Position numbers and translations under genes: made by a program. From Cuniculiplasma sp. (GTDB lineage: Archaea; Thermoplasmatota; Thermoplasmata; Thermoplasmatales; Thermoplasmataceae): 5,967 nucleotides of DNA. The stretch is taken from assembly GCA_023256455.1 (NCBI GenBank), contig JAGDXN010000043.1, positions 1,570 through 7,536 of the forward strand, in the 5' to 3' direction. Numbering within the stretch: position 1 is the first letter of the stretch; each line of letters opens with the position of its first letter. This document shows, piece after piece, positions 1 to 5,670 of the stretch. The notes under the pieces were generated by a model that saw nothing but the letters and a program-made list of their open reading frames with translations, was not told where the DNA came from and did not search any database.

Positions 1-558
1 CTGCCCCCAAAAACCGGTAGGCTGGTCTGCAACGTTAAGAAGTACGACCTCCTGTGAGAAGGAGTATAATGAACCAGTTCCTACGTTAATCGTTGAGTAA
101 ACAGTAGTTGTCTCCTTATCCTCCGCCACTGCATTGAACACATGATAAAATTCACCATTGTCACTGAGGTCTGGAGGAAAAAATGACTGATAGATTTGAC
201 TGTTGCTCGAGGCTGAGAACTTGAATGATTTTAGCAGAACCTCGCCTGAAATTGAAGGATCGGATGAAGAAGTGTAAATGGAAACAGAGAATGTTGCACT
301 TCCTGCTCCCAATGTAACATTCACATAACTCATAGCCAGTCCTAAACTGAGAAGTTTTTTACTTATTGCGCTACTGTGGGAAAAACAGATGGGCCCCATT
401 GTAAACATTTCGTATTGAAACTGTGCCCCCTCATGTGTTGCCCCTCTTACCAGTGAACCGTTGACGCCATAAGCCTGAATGACAGGAGCAAAAAGGACAA
501 AGGCACTTAGCACTGTGAGTACAACCAAAACAATTATTATAATAGTCTTCAATTTCAA
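1..558 (-). CDS. Partial N-terminally anchored or secreted protein of unknown function
   Basis: An open frame of 186 codons without a stop runs from about 558 to the left edge, so the C-terminus lies outside the window. I translated it by hand on the minus strand. Residues 1-4 are MKLK; residues 5-24 are a hydrophobic run (TIIIIVLVVLTVLSAFVLFA) followed by PVIQAYG. This is a signal peptide or an N-terminal anchor. The rest is rich in Ser, Thr, Val and Tyr with alternating hydrophobic residues, which suggests an extracellular beta-sandwich, but I recognise no domain. The start is a TTG at 558-556. It is chosen because GGTGATC (568-562), a seven-base match to the archaeal anti-Shine-Dalgarno, sits at the right distance. 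A GTG at 567 with AAAGGA upstream is the alternative; an in-frame TAA at 588-586 rules out anything further upstream in this frame. Coding is supported by the long open frame and the signal-like N-terminus. The function is unknown. Confidence 0.72.
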   Translation of the reverse strand, partial: MKLKTIIIIVLVVLTVLSAFVLFAPVIQAYGVNGSLVRGATHEGAQFQYEMFTMGPICFSHSSAISKKLLSLGLAMSYVNVTLGAGSATFSVSIYTSSSDPSISGEVLLKSFKFSASSNSQIYQSFFPPDLSDNGEFYHVFNAVAEDKETTTVYSTINVGTGSLYSFSQEVVLLNVADQPTGFWGQ

Positions 559-568
559 TGAGATCACC
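559..568 (-). promoter_or_regulatory. Ribosome-binding site that decides the non-ATG start
   Basis: GGTGATC on the minus strand (568-562) matches the 3' end of archaeal 16S rRNA. It lies eight bases, counted from the GG, before TTG 558. The same GGTGA form at similar spacing precedes etfA in this window, which supports TTG as the real start. Confidence 0.5.
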
Positions 569-800
569 CTGTATCCTTTTTGATTTTATGGGAAATAGGG
601 ATTTTTGTTTTCCCTTAAGCATCCTCCGGAAATTAGATCACGAGAAGTGACATTCCTGTCCAGAGGATTTAATTCGTGTTTATTTTTCATGAATAACTAA
701 TATCTTTTATTATATATATACATTTGCATCTCCTTCCCGTTTAATATAATATATTAGATTATTCAGAAAATTTGAGTTAAGAATTGCAAAAAATTTAAGG
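569..800. other. AT-rich gap between etfA and the secreted-protein gene
   Basis: No conserved gene is visible here. On the minus strand the gap holds, in order, an oligo-T run after etfA, a TATA-like stretch TATATTAAA (748-740), the Shine-Dalgarno-like AAGGAG (735-730) followed by ATG at 723 opening an eight-codon ORF (723-697, MYIYNKRY then TAG), and a second AT run TATATATAATAA (720-709). These could give the left-hand gene its own promoter with a leader of roughly 130-160 bases. A second Shine-Dalgarno-like GGAGG sits at 629-625, right against an ATG (622), and opens a frame that overlaps the secreted-protein gene out of frame. None of these elements is proven, and AT richness alone could produce the TATA-like matches. 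Confidence 0.4.
786..798 (-). terminator. Oligo-T termination signal after etfA
   Basis: Just after the etfA stop codon the minus strand reads TTAAATTTTTTGC, with six T in a row at 793-788. There is no strong stem. Archaeal RNA polymerase commonly stops at such T runs, and the position right after the last gene of the operon fits. Confidence 0.45.
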
Positions 801-1901
801 TTATTTTTCTGTGGCCTTTTCCTTGACTTCCTTCTTTTTTCCGTCAGATTCAGATTTTGCTTCCTTTTTGAGTTCTGCCTTTTTCTTCCTTATGGCCTCA
901 ATGAGTTTGGGAATTACTTCATATAAATCTGCGTTGATTATGTAATCAGATATTCCGTTTATCTCTGCATCCGGGTCAGTGTTTATTGATACAATATTCT
1001 GGCTGAGCTTCATTCCCATAAGGTGCTGGGCCTTTCCAGATATGCCGCAGGCAATATATAATTCCGGCCTCACCGACTGGCCTGTCTGACCAACCTGATG
1101 ATCCCTGCCGATCCATCCCAGATCCACTGTGGGCCTGGATGCACCAACATAGGCACCGATCTCATCTGCCAGTTCCTGAATCAGTTTGAAGCCTGAAGCT
1201 TTGCCAAGACCAAGACCGCCGCTTACTATATATCTGGCTGAGGTGAGATCAACTGTTGTTTTTGGCTTGAAATCCACAATCTCCTTCCTGAGGTATTCCT
1301 TCTTTATCTTTGCCTTTCTTATTTCAGATTCATATTTTGCATTGGGATTCCTTTCAGGTACTGCGAAAATACCTGGCCTTGCTGTGGCCATCTGTGGTCT
1401 GTGCCTCTTGCAAAGAATCTCTGCAAGGGTGCTCTCCCCATAGGTTGGTCTCCTTGCCTGAAGAATTCTTCCGTTTGGATCCACATCCAGCTCTGTGCAG
1501 TCGGCAGTGACACCTGTCCTTGATCTCACTGCAATCCTCGATGCCAGATCCCTCCCATTCCTTGTTGCCGGTATGAGGAGGATATTTGGTTTGAGTTCAC
1601 CTATGAGATCGCTGAGAAGGGTTGCATAGGGAATTGTTCTGAAATCCTTCAAATCAGGGGATTCATATCCAATTACCCTGTCGCATCCATATTCTCCTGC
1701 CTGCTTTACCATATCCCCAACCTTATCCCCGAATACAATTCCTATGAGTATTTCATTGACTTTGTGGGCCATTGCAGAGCCCACTGAAATCATTTCAAGG
1801 CCAGGTTTCTTCAACTCTCCATTCCTTGATTCAAGGAATATCATCACATTCCTGTATTCATCGGGGTTTGCAGGGGGTTCAGCATTTATAAGACCTGCCA
1901 T
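801..1901 (-). CDS. etfA: Electron transfer flavoprotein, alpha subunit
   Basis: This is the 366-residue large subunit of the FAD-containing electron-transfer flavoprotein; with EtfB it accepts electrons from dehydrogenases and hands them to FixCX. The C-terminal FAD domain is clear: MATARPGIF at 171-179, VSGGLGLG at 226-233, QVGQTG at 269-274, and the EtfA signature LYIACGISGKAQH at 281-293 continuing through G296 to VSIN at 304-307. The N-terminal alpha/beta domain spans roughly 17-185. Two oddities stand out. Residue 230 is Leu where the family, as I recall it, has a flavin-contacting Arg in GGRG. The last 28 residues (339-366) are a Lys/Glu-rich tail, making the protein longer than the usual 310-330. 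Its ATG directly abuts the etfB TAA, and the ribosome-binding site GGTGGTGA lies inside the end of etfB, so translation is probably coupled. It is the last gene of the fixC-fixX-etfB-etfA operon. Confidence 0.96.
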   Translation of the reverse strand: MAGLINAEPPANPDEYRNVMIFLESRNGELKKPGLEMISVGSAMAHKVNEILIGIVFGDKVGDMVKQAGEYGCDRVIGYESPDLKDFRTIPYATLLSDLIGELKPNILLIPATRNGRDLASRIAVRSRTGVTADCTELDVDPNGRILQARRPTYGESTLAEILCKRHRPQMATARPGIFAVPERNPNAKYESEIRKAKIKKEYLRKEIVDFKPKTTVDLTSARYIVSGGLGLGKASGFKLIQELADEIGAYVGASRPTVDLGWIGRDHQVGQTGQSVRPELYIACGISGKAQHLMGMKLSQNIVSINTDPDAEINGISDYIINADLYEVIPKLIEAIRKKKAELKKEAKSESDGKKKEVKEKATEK

Positions 1902-2711
1902 TTATTCACCACCCAGTTTAAGTATGCCCTTTGAAACAAGCTCATTGACAAAATCATCCATCTGGTCAGGGGTGAATTTCTTCCCCTCCCTCTTCTTTTC
2001 CTGTATGGATTTCATAGATTTCACAATTGTTGGGGAACCTTTCAATCCAACCCACTCAGGTTTCAGTCCTATGTCATTCAGTGTCCATGTTTCTATCCCC
2101 CTCTTCATTGCATCTATCTTCATTCTGAGGGTTGCATTTCTGGGGATGTTTGAATTTGTGAGCACAGTTATGAGGCATGGAGGTTCCATTCTGACAGTTT
2201 CAACACCATCTTCCAGCTGCCTCTCTGCATAAACCTTTCCGTCCTCGACCCATGAATTGGATGTGTATGATGCCTGTTCTATTCCAAGGAATTCTGCCAC
2301 TCCCGGACCAACATGGCCTGTGGATGAATCTGTTGATTCTTCACCGGCAAATATTATGTCGAACTTTCCGATCTTTGTTATGGTTGCTGCAAGTGTGAGA
2401 CCGGTTGGATATGTATCTGCCCCTGCAAAGGCCCTGTCCGTTACAAGGATTCCCCTGTCAACACCTCTTGCCATACAGTCCAGAAGTGCCGATTCTGCAA
2501 AGGGAGGCCCCATTGTTATTACTGTAATATGAGTATCGGGATTTTTGTCCTTTATTCTCAGTGCCTGCTCAACCGCATTTTCATCTGCGGGATTTATCAC
2601 ATTCCTGGCAGCTCCCCTGTTCAAAGTGAATGTTACTGGATCAATGACAACTTCAGAGCTGTCTGGAACCTGCTTTATCATTACAATTATCTCAAGCGCC
2701 ATTTCAATCAT
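1902..2711 (-). CDS. etfB: Electron transfer flavoprotein, beta subunit
   Basis: This is the 269-residue small subunit of the electron-transfer flavoprotein. The family start is visible as IIVMIKQVPD (8-17), followed by LNRGAARNVINPADENAVEQA (split: LNRG 30-33, NPADENAVEQA 40-50). The EtfB signature AERQLEDGVETVRMEPP (162-178) leading into CLITV is intact. GEESTDSSTGHVGPGVAE (123-140) lines the nucleotide or flavin site; its T-x2-VGP form resembles, from memory, electron-bifurcating EtfB proteins that bind a second FAD and NADH, whereas classical mitochondrial-type proteins bind AMP there. The ATG at 2711 overlaps the fixX stop (ATGA), typical of coupled translation. An internal ATG at 2702 (M4) has the better upstream GGATGAT and gives MALEIIVMIKQVPD, so the true start may be three codons later. 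The length fits the family (about 250-270). The C-terminal segment (about 220-269) is the usual arm that wraps onto EtfA. Confidence 0.96.
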   Translation of the reverse strand: MIEMALEIIVMIKQVPDSSEVVIDPVTFTLNRGAARNVINPADENAVEQALRIKDKNPDTHITVITMGPPFAESALLDCMARGVDRGILVTDRAFAGADTYPTGLTLAATITKIGKFDIIFAGEESTDSSTGHVGPGVAEFLGIEQASYTSNSWVEDGKVYAERQLEDGVETVRMEPPCLITVLTNSNIPRNATLRMKIDAMKRGIETWTLNDIGLKPEWVGLKGSPTIVKSMKSIQEKKREGKKFTPDQMDDFVNELVSKGILKLGGE

Positions 2712-2983
2712 CCAAACTTATATTTTACTCCGTGTCCACCCTTTGTGTTTGTCCATGCAACGCTTCCGTGGGAGCATGCTGTATCACATGTTCCGCATTC
2801 TACACAGTCCTCGTATTTGAAATTAAGCTTTTCGTCAATCAGTGTGTAGCATTTTGCCGGGCAGGCAAATGTGCAGAAATGATCCGGGCATGTCTCACAT
2901 ATGGATGGGTTTACCGTAATGTGGGCATAGGACTTGTCTATCTTATAATTCAAGAGAGATAACCTGTCTTCAATTTTCATCAT
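2708..2983 (-). CDS. fixX: FixX/EtfX ferredoxin-like iron-sulfur protein
   Basis: A 91-residue ferredoxin-like protein that would carry electrons between the flavoprotein EtfAB and the quinone-reducing FixC. Nine cysteines are present. A C-terminal set C60-x2-C63-x2-C66-x3-C70 is a classical [4Fe-4S] motif. An N-terminal set C29-x2-C32-x4-C37-x3-C41-P could hold a second cluster, and C45 is extra. The ends match the family: HITVNPSICETC early, YEDCVECGTCDTACSHGSVAW late, with a GGHGVKYKFG tail like the G-G-x-G-V-x-Y tail of FixX. There is no signal peptide or membrane segment, so it is cytoplasmic and bound to FixC. The start is ATG 2983 (or the next codon, ATG 2980), two bases after the fixC stop, with a strong AAGGAGGTT site at 2998-2990. 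In mitochondrial ETF-quinone oxidoreductase this domain is fused to the flavoprotein; here it is separate. Confidence 0.94.
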   Translation of the reverse strand: MMKIEDRLSLLNYKIDKSYAHITVNPSICETCPDHFCTFACPAKCYTLIDEKLNFKYEDCVECGTCDTACSHGSVAWTNTKGGHGVKYKFG

Positions 2984-2985
2984 TT

Positions 2986-4272
2986 TTACAACCTCCTTAT
3001 CATTCTATACAGATCTACAGCAAGATCCTTTCTCTTATCCTTATGTTTCAGTGCCGAAGATAATACAATCTGGGAAAGGTGCTTCTTCGGATTTCCATCC
3101 TCGGAGAATATGTTGAGCATTGCATCCTCGGCAATTGCAGGTATGGTGTTGTGGATTGTTTCGCTCCATGTAACCCTGTCTATGCCAGAAAAGTTCTTCA
3201 TATCCTTCATTACAAAGGTCTTTGCAAGGTTTTCCCCATAGTTGGCGAAGTTCATATCTGAACCTTTTCCCTTTTTCTCCATAAATGAATCTGCTGCAAC
3301 TATGCCTGAAACTATGGCGTAGTTCATTCCCTGAAGGACCAGCCCATTGCTGAATGTAAATCCTGCCGTATCCCCTGCAATCATGTATCCATTACCATAA
3401 ACTGAATCAACAGACATTCCACCCTCGGGAACAAGATGGGCACTGTATTCTTCAACCCTTCCGTCCTGTATGAGTGGGGCAATGAATGGATGATCCTTGA
3501 ACTGTTCGATTACATTGAAAGAATATGTCTGGTTGTTTTTTCGTAAATCTCCCATGGATATAACTGCACCGATTGATATGGATTCCTTATTTGTATAGAG
3601 GAATCCTCCCGCTTTGACTCCACCATCCAGGAATCCAAGGACATATTCCGACGCAAACCCCATCTTTGGGGATGTCAGATTAAATCTTTCTGTAATGGTC
3701 TTTTCTGGAAGCTTTATGACCTCTTTCACTCCCAGGGCAATCTTTTCATCTGTTGGTTTTTTCTTTAAGCCTGAATCGTAGGCAATCCTTGAATTGGCAC
3801 CCTCTGCAAGAATCACTGCATCCGATGTTATTGTCTCTCCTGCCTGCTCTACCCCTATTGCCTTTCCATCCTTCATTGCAATTTTATCAACTGTTACACC
3901 AGAAGCTACCATTGCCCCTGCATCCTTTGCCTTCTTTGCAAGCCAGGCATCAAACTTTGTCCTGAGAACAGTGTATCCGCTCTTATATTCACCAAATTTT
4001 TTTGATCTGAAATCTATGGATATTTTTGAATCCTTTGTGAGGAATGTTACCCCTTTGGCCTCAACATACCTCTCAAGCATGTTGCTCTTTTCCCAGTCAG
4101 GTATTACCTGCCCAAGTGAATCCCCCCAGAGCACCCCTCCGGAAACGTTCTTGCTTCCTGGCGGATCTGCCCTGTCTACAAGGAGAACATTTACCTTATT
4201 TGAGGCCAACCTTATGGCGGCAGATGCACCTGCCGGACCTGCCCCTACAACTATGACATCAAATTCACTCAT
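2986..4272 (-). CDS. fixC: FixC/EtfC, ETF-quinone oxidoreductase-type FAD protein
   Basis: A 428-residue flavoprotein that passes electrons from FixX and EtfAB to the quinone pool at the membrane. From ATG 4272, residues 3-33 form the FAD Rossmann fold: FDVIVVGAGPAGASAA with the GxGxxG run at 10-15 and an acidic residue (D33) ending the second strand. Further FAD contacts are LAEGANS (156-162) and GDTAGFTFSNGLVLQG (300-315), typical of the geranylgeranyl reductase/FixC group. There is no Cys-rich iron-sulfur domain at the C-terminus, in line with the separate FixX gene. No transmembrane helix is evident, so it probably sits on the inner membrane face. A TTG one codon upstream (4275) also extends the frame. 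I prefer ATG 4272 because a TATA-like box about 25 bases upstream predicts a transcript with almost no leader, and no Shine-Dalgarno site is seen. Geranylgeranyl reductases share the fold, but the fixX-etfB-etfA neighbours settle the role. Confidence 0.95.
   Translation of the reverse strand: MSEFDVIVVGAGPAGASAAIRLASNKVNVLLVDRADPPGSKNVSGGVLWGDSLGQVIPDWEKSNMLERYVEAKGVTFLTKDSKISIDFRSKKFGEYKSGYTVLRTKFDAWLAKKAKDAGAMVASGVTVDKIAMKDGKAIGVEQAGETITSDAVILAEGANSRIAYDSGLKKKPTDEKIALGVKEVIKLPEKTITERFNLTSPKMGFASEYVLGFLDGGVKAGGFLYTNKESISIGAVISMGDLRKNNQTYSFNVIEQFKDHPFIAPLIQDGRVEEYSAHLVPEGGMSVDSVYGNGYMIAGDTAGFTFSNGLVLQGMNYAIVSGIVAADSFMEKKGKGSDMNFANYGENLAKTFVMKDMKNFSGIDRVTWSETIHNTIPAIAEDAMLNIFSEDGNPKKHLSQIVLSSALKHKDKRKDLAVDLYRMIRRL
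2990..2998 (-). promoter_or_regulatory. Strong fixX ribosome-binding site inside fixC codons
   Basis: AAGGAGGTT lies eight bases (from GGAGG) before the fixX ATG. It is formed by the last codons of fixC (Arg-Arg-Leu, AGG AGG TTG), so the C-terminal residues of FixC and the start signal of FixX are tied together. This is the strongest Shine-Dalgarno site in the window. Confidence 0.8.
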
Positions 4273-4287
4273 CAACCCTTTATGCCA

Positions 4288-4300
4288 GTTTATATAATAA
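4288..4300 (-). promoter_or_regulatory. Promoter (TATA box) of the fixC-fixX-etfBA operon
   Basis: The minus strand reads TTATTATATAAAC. Its centre is about 22-25 bases before ATG 4272, so transcription would begin at or next to the start codon, giving a leaderless mRNA, as is common for first genes in Thermoplasmatales and other archaea. No Shine-Dalgarno site precedes the start, which agrees. All four genes can be read from this one promoter, because no other gap in the operon exceeds two bases. Confidence 0.6.
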
Positions 4301-4332
4301 CTGTTATTGTGCTTATATGGGTTGTTACTGGA

Positions 4333-4351
4333 ATTTTTATTGATTAAAAAT
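4333..4351. repeat. Perfect AT-only inverted repeat in the divergent promoter region
   Basis: ATTTTTA (4333-4339) and TAAAAAT (4345-4351) are exact inverted copies separated by TTGAT. The dyad lies between the two divergent promoters, about 33 bases upstream of the operon TATA box. It could be an operator for a dimeric regulator, but the arms contain only A and T, so chance in this AT-rich stretch is a real possibility. Confidence 0.35.
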
Positions 4352-4383
4352 AGAAAGCCATTGGTCCATGATCTGGCTGGAAA

Positions 4384-4433
4384 AACTTATAAAAAAATGA
4401 TCTTATCATAGTTTTTATAAAAATTTTATTAAA
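4384..4433 (+). promoter_or_regulatory. Promoter region of the HExxH protein gene
   Basis: Three TATA-like stretches lie on the plus strand before GTG 4453: CTTATAAAAAAA (4386-4397) preceded by a purine-rich GAAAAA that resembles a TFB-recognition element, the perfect palindrome TTTTTATAAAAA (4412-4423), and TTTTATTAAA (4424-4433). The last is about 25 bases before the GTG and would give a leaderless transcript; the others would give leaders of roughly 10-40 bases. I cannot tell which is used. Confidence 0.45.
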
Positions 4434-4452
4434 CTTCAGTCGTTTATGTACT

Positions 4453-5634
4453 GTGGAGATCAGAGACCTGAATGAAATTAGGATATTCCATATGGATTCA
4501 CATATATGGCCTTCGTGGAAAGATGTTAAAAAATTTCTCCCTCTCGCACATATTTTCAAAGAACTTTACCAGAGGATAAATGTTTATTTGGTAAGCACCA
4601 GTGTTATGGAACAATTTCCGCAAGATGTGATTCCTCAGAACACCATCTGGGAACTGAGAATGGATGAGGATTTTGATCCAGATAAAGTGCTTGATAAATT
4701 GGAGAAAATAGAAGGAATAATTGAGAGGGGCCATTATAAGGAAGTTCCCATGGGACTTTATATTTCAGCATCACAATTCCCGAACTATATTAAAAAAATA
4801 ATTGACATGAAAAATGCGTTGTTTCCCAATGAAGGAACACATCTGGAGGAGGCTCTAAGTAGATGGGATCAGGATTATCTTGAGAAGGATTCCATATTTA
4901 TCTGCTACGAGAAAATTGCAGAGAATGATATTAATGATGAAAAAAATAACACGATCCATTTCGTTGCAACACTTTTCCATGAATTTTCCCACGCCTTCAT
5001 GGATAGGGTCCATATGGACGGTGAGGATGACAGAAAGTATTCATTTTACTTTAAAATCATTGAAGAATCAATGGCAGACTGCCTTGCAGCATCCTGTTTT
5101 AAGGATAGCCCTGTCCAGGGAGAGGCTTTCAGGCATATTTTTATAAAGGGCAAACCTCTGGAATACTGCGGTTCTTACTACCTTTATGAAATTTCAAAAT
5201 ATTGCCCAGCCATAAATCTTGCAATGCTCTGGAGGGATAGAAATCTTAAGGCTCTTTATCTAAATATTATGGATAGGGAGCCCTACAAACTTAAACCGGA
5301 GGATCTTATTAATCCTTTCCTTGTTGGACAGAGAATTTTTGGAAATCTGACAGGAGGAGGGATAGGGGATGAAAAAGATGGAGTGGTTAAGGATGATATT
5401 ATTTCCATACTTGCTCGCATTGTAACAGTGAAATCTTATTTCTCCCATGCGGTAAAGGGGAAGGTAACGGAAAAGGAAAGTGTTGCAATCATAGGCTTCT
5501 ACCTCCTGTGGAAATACAGAATGATGAATTTAAATGGCTGGGGAAAGGTGAATCGCTCTGCAAAGAAGATAAACAACCTCTTTGAGGAGGCTGCAAAGAT
5601 GATATATGATAATATTAAAGATGGGAAAGATTGA
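4453..5634 (+). CDS. Unrecognised soluble protein with HExxH zinc-peptidase signature
   Basis: A 393-residue protein whose family I do not recognise. The centre holds HFVATLFHEFSHAFMD with H176-E177-x2-H180, and 24 residues later IIEESMADCLAA, where E205 (or E204) and D209 fit the E-x3-D helix of gluzincin metallopeptidases. Together these suggest a zinc site with H176, H180 and E205 as ligands and E177 as the catalytic base; this is inference from the motif. No signal peptide or membrane helix is seen, so it should be cytoplasmic. The C-terminal half (about 235-393) is mainly helical in appearance, with a glycine-rich GNLTGGGIGDEKDG stretch (297-310). The start is GTG 4453; ATG 4492 (residue 14), preceded by a weak AGGA eight bases upstream, is a fair alternative. 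It is transcribed away from the etf operon and ends 36 bases before a spermidine synthase gene. Neither neighbour explains its job. Substrate and activity are unknown. Confidence 0.87.
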   Translation: MEIRDLNEIRIFHMDSHIWPSWKDVKKFLPLAHIFKELYQRINVYLVSTSVMEQFPQDVIPQNTIWELRMDEDFDPDKVLDKLEKIEGIIERGHYKEVPMGLYISASQFPNYIKKIIDMKNALFPNEGTHLEEALSRWDQDYLEKDSIFICYEKIAENDINDEKNNTIHFVATLFHEFSHAFMDRVHMDGEDDRKYSFYFKIIEESMADCLAASCFKDSPVQGEAFRHIFIKGKPLEYCGSYYLYEISKYCPAINLAMLWRDRNLKALYLNIMDREPYKLKPEDLINPFLVGQRIFGNLTGGGIGDEKDGVVKDDIISILARIVTVKSYFSHAVKGKVTEKESVAIIGFYLLWKYRMMNLNGWGKVNRSAKKINNLFEEAAKMIYDNIKDGKD

Positions 5635-5670
5635 ATGGAAAAACAATAAAAAATTAAGCAAGTATGTATT
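5635..5670 (+). promoter_or_regulatory. Possible promoter in the gap before the aminopropyltransferase gene
   Basis: The 36-base gap contains CAATAAAAAATTAA (5644-5657), an AT box about 20-25 bases before ATG 5671. No clear Shine-Dalgarno site precedes either ATG 5671 or ATG 5680, so a leaderless transcript from its own promoter is likely; read-through from the gene upstream is also possible, since no T-run terminator is visible. Confidence 0.35.

Noticed and set aside
431..622. 63-codon minus-strand ORF with a Cys-rich end
   Set aside because: Most of it overlaps, in another frame, the anchored protein gene that runs to the left edge. Its cysteines come from reading the hydrophobic-anchor codons out of frame.
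646..658. Small hairpin TCAC-GAGAA-GTGA in the left gap (about 638-650)
   Set aside because: Only four base pairs, with no T run or conserved context; too weak to call a terminator or operator.
741..756. AT-rich partial palindrome TAATATAATATATTA
   Set aside because: Such symmetry is expected by chance in a run of only A and T; kept only as a possible TATA-like stretch.
1744..2232. 162-codon plus-strand ORF opposite etfB and etfA
   Set aside because: It lies antisense to two certain genes, its product has no recognisable motif, and it has no ribosome-binding site or promoter of its own.
2529..2849. Plus-strand ORFs with several cysteines opposite fixX and the start of etfB
   Set aside because: They are the reverse strand of the ferredoxin and EtfB genes; no family signature is present.
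2986..4272. Geranylgeranyl reductase as the identity of the FAD protein
   Set aside because: It shares the fold and GDTAGF-type motif, but direct coupling to fixX, etfB and etfA makes FixC/EtfC far more likely.
3794..4297. 167-codon plus-strand ORF opposite fixC
   Set aside because: Antisense to the well-supported FAD domain of fixC; its Ala/Ser/Pro-rich product is what results from reading the opposite strand of that gene.
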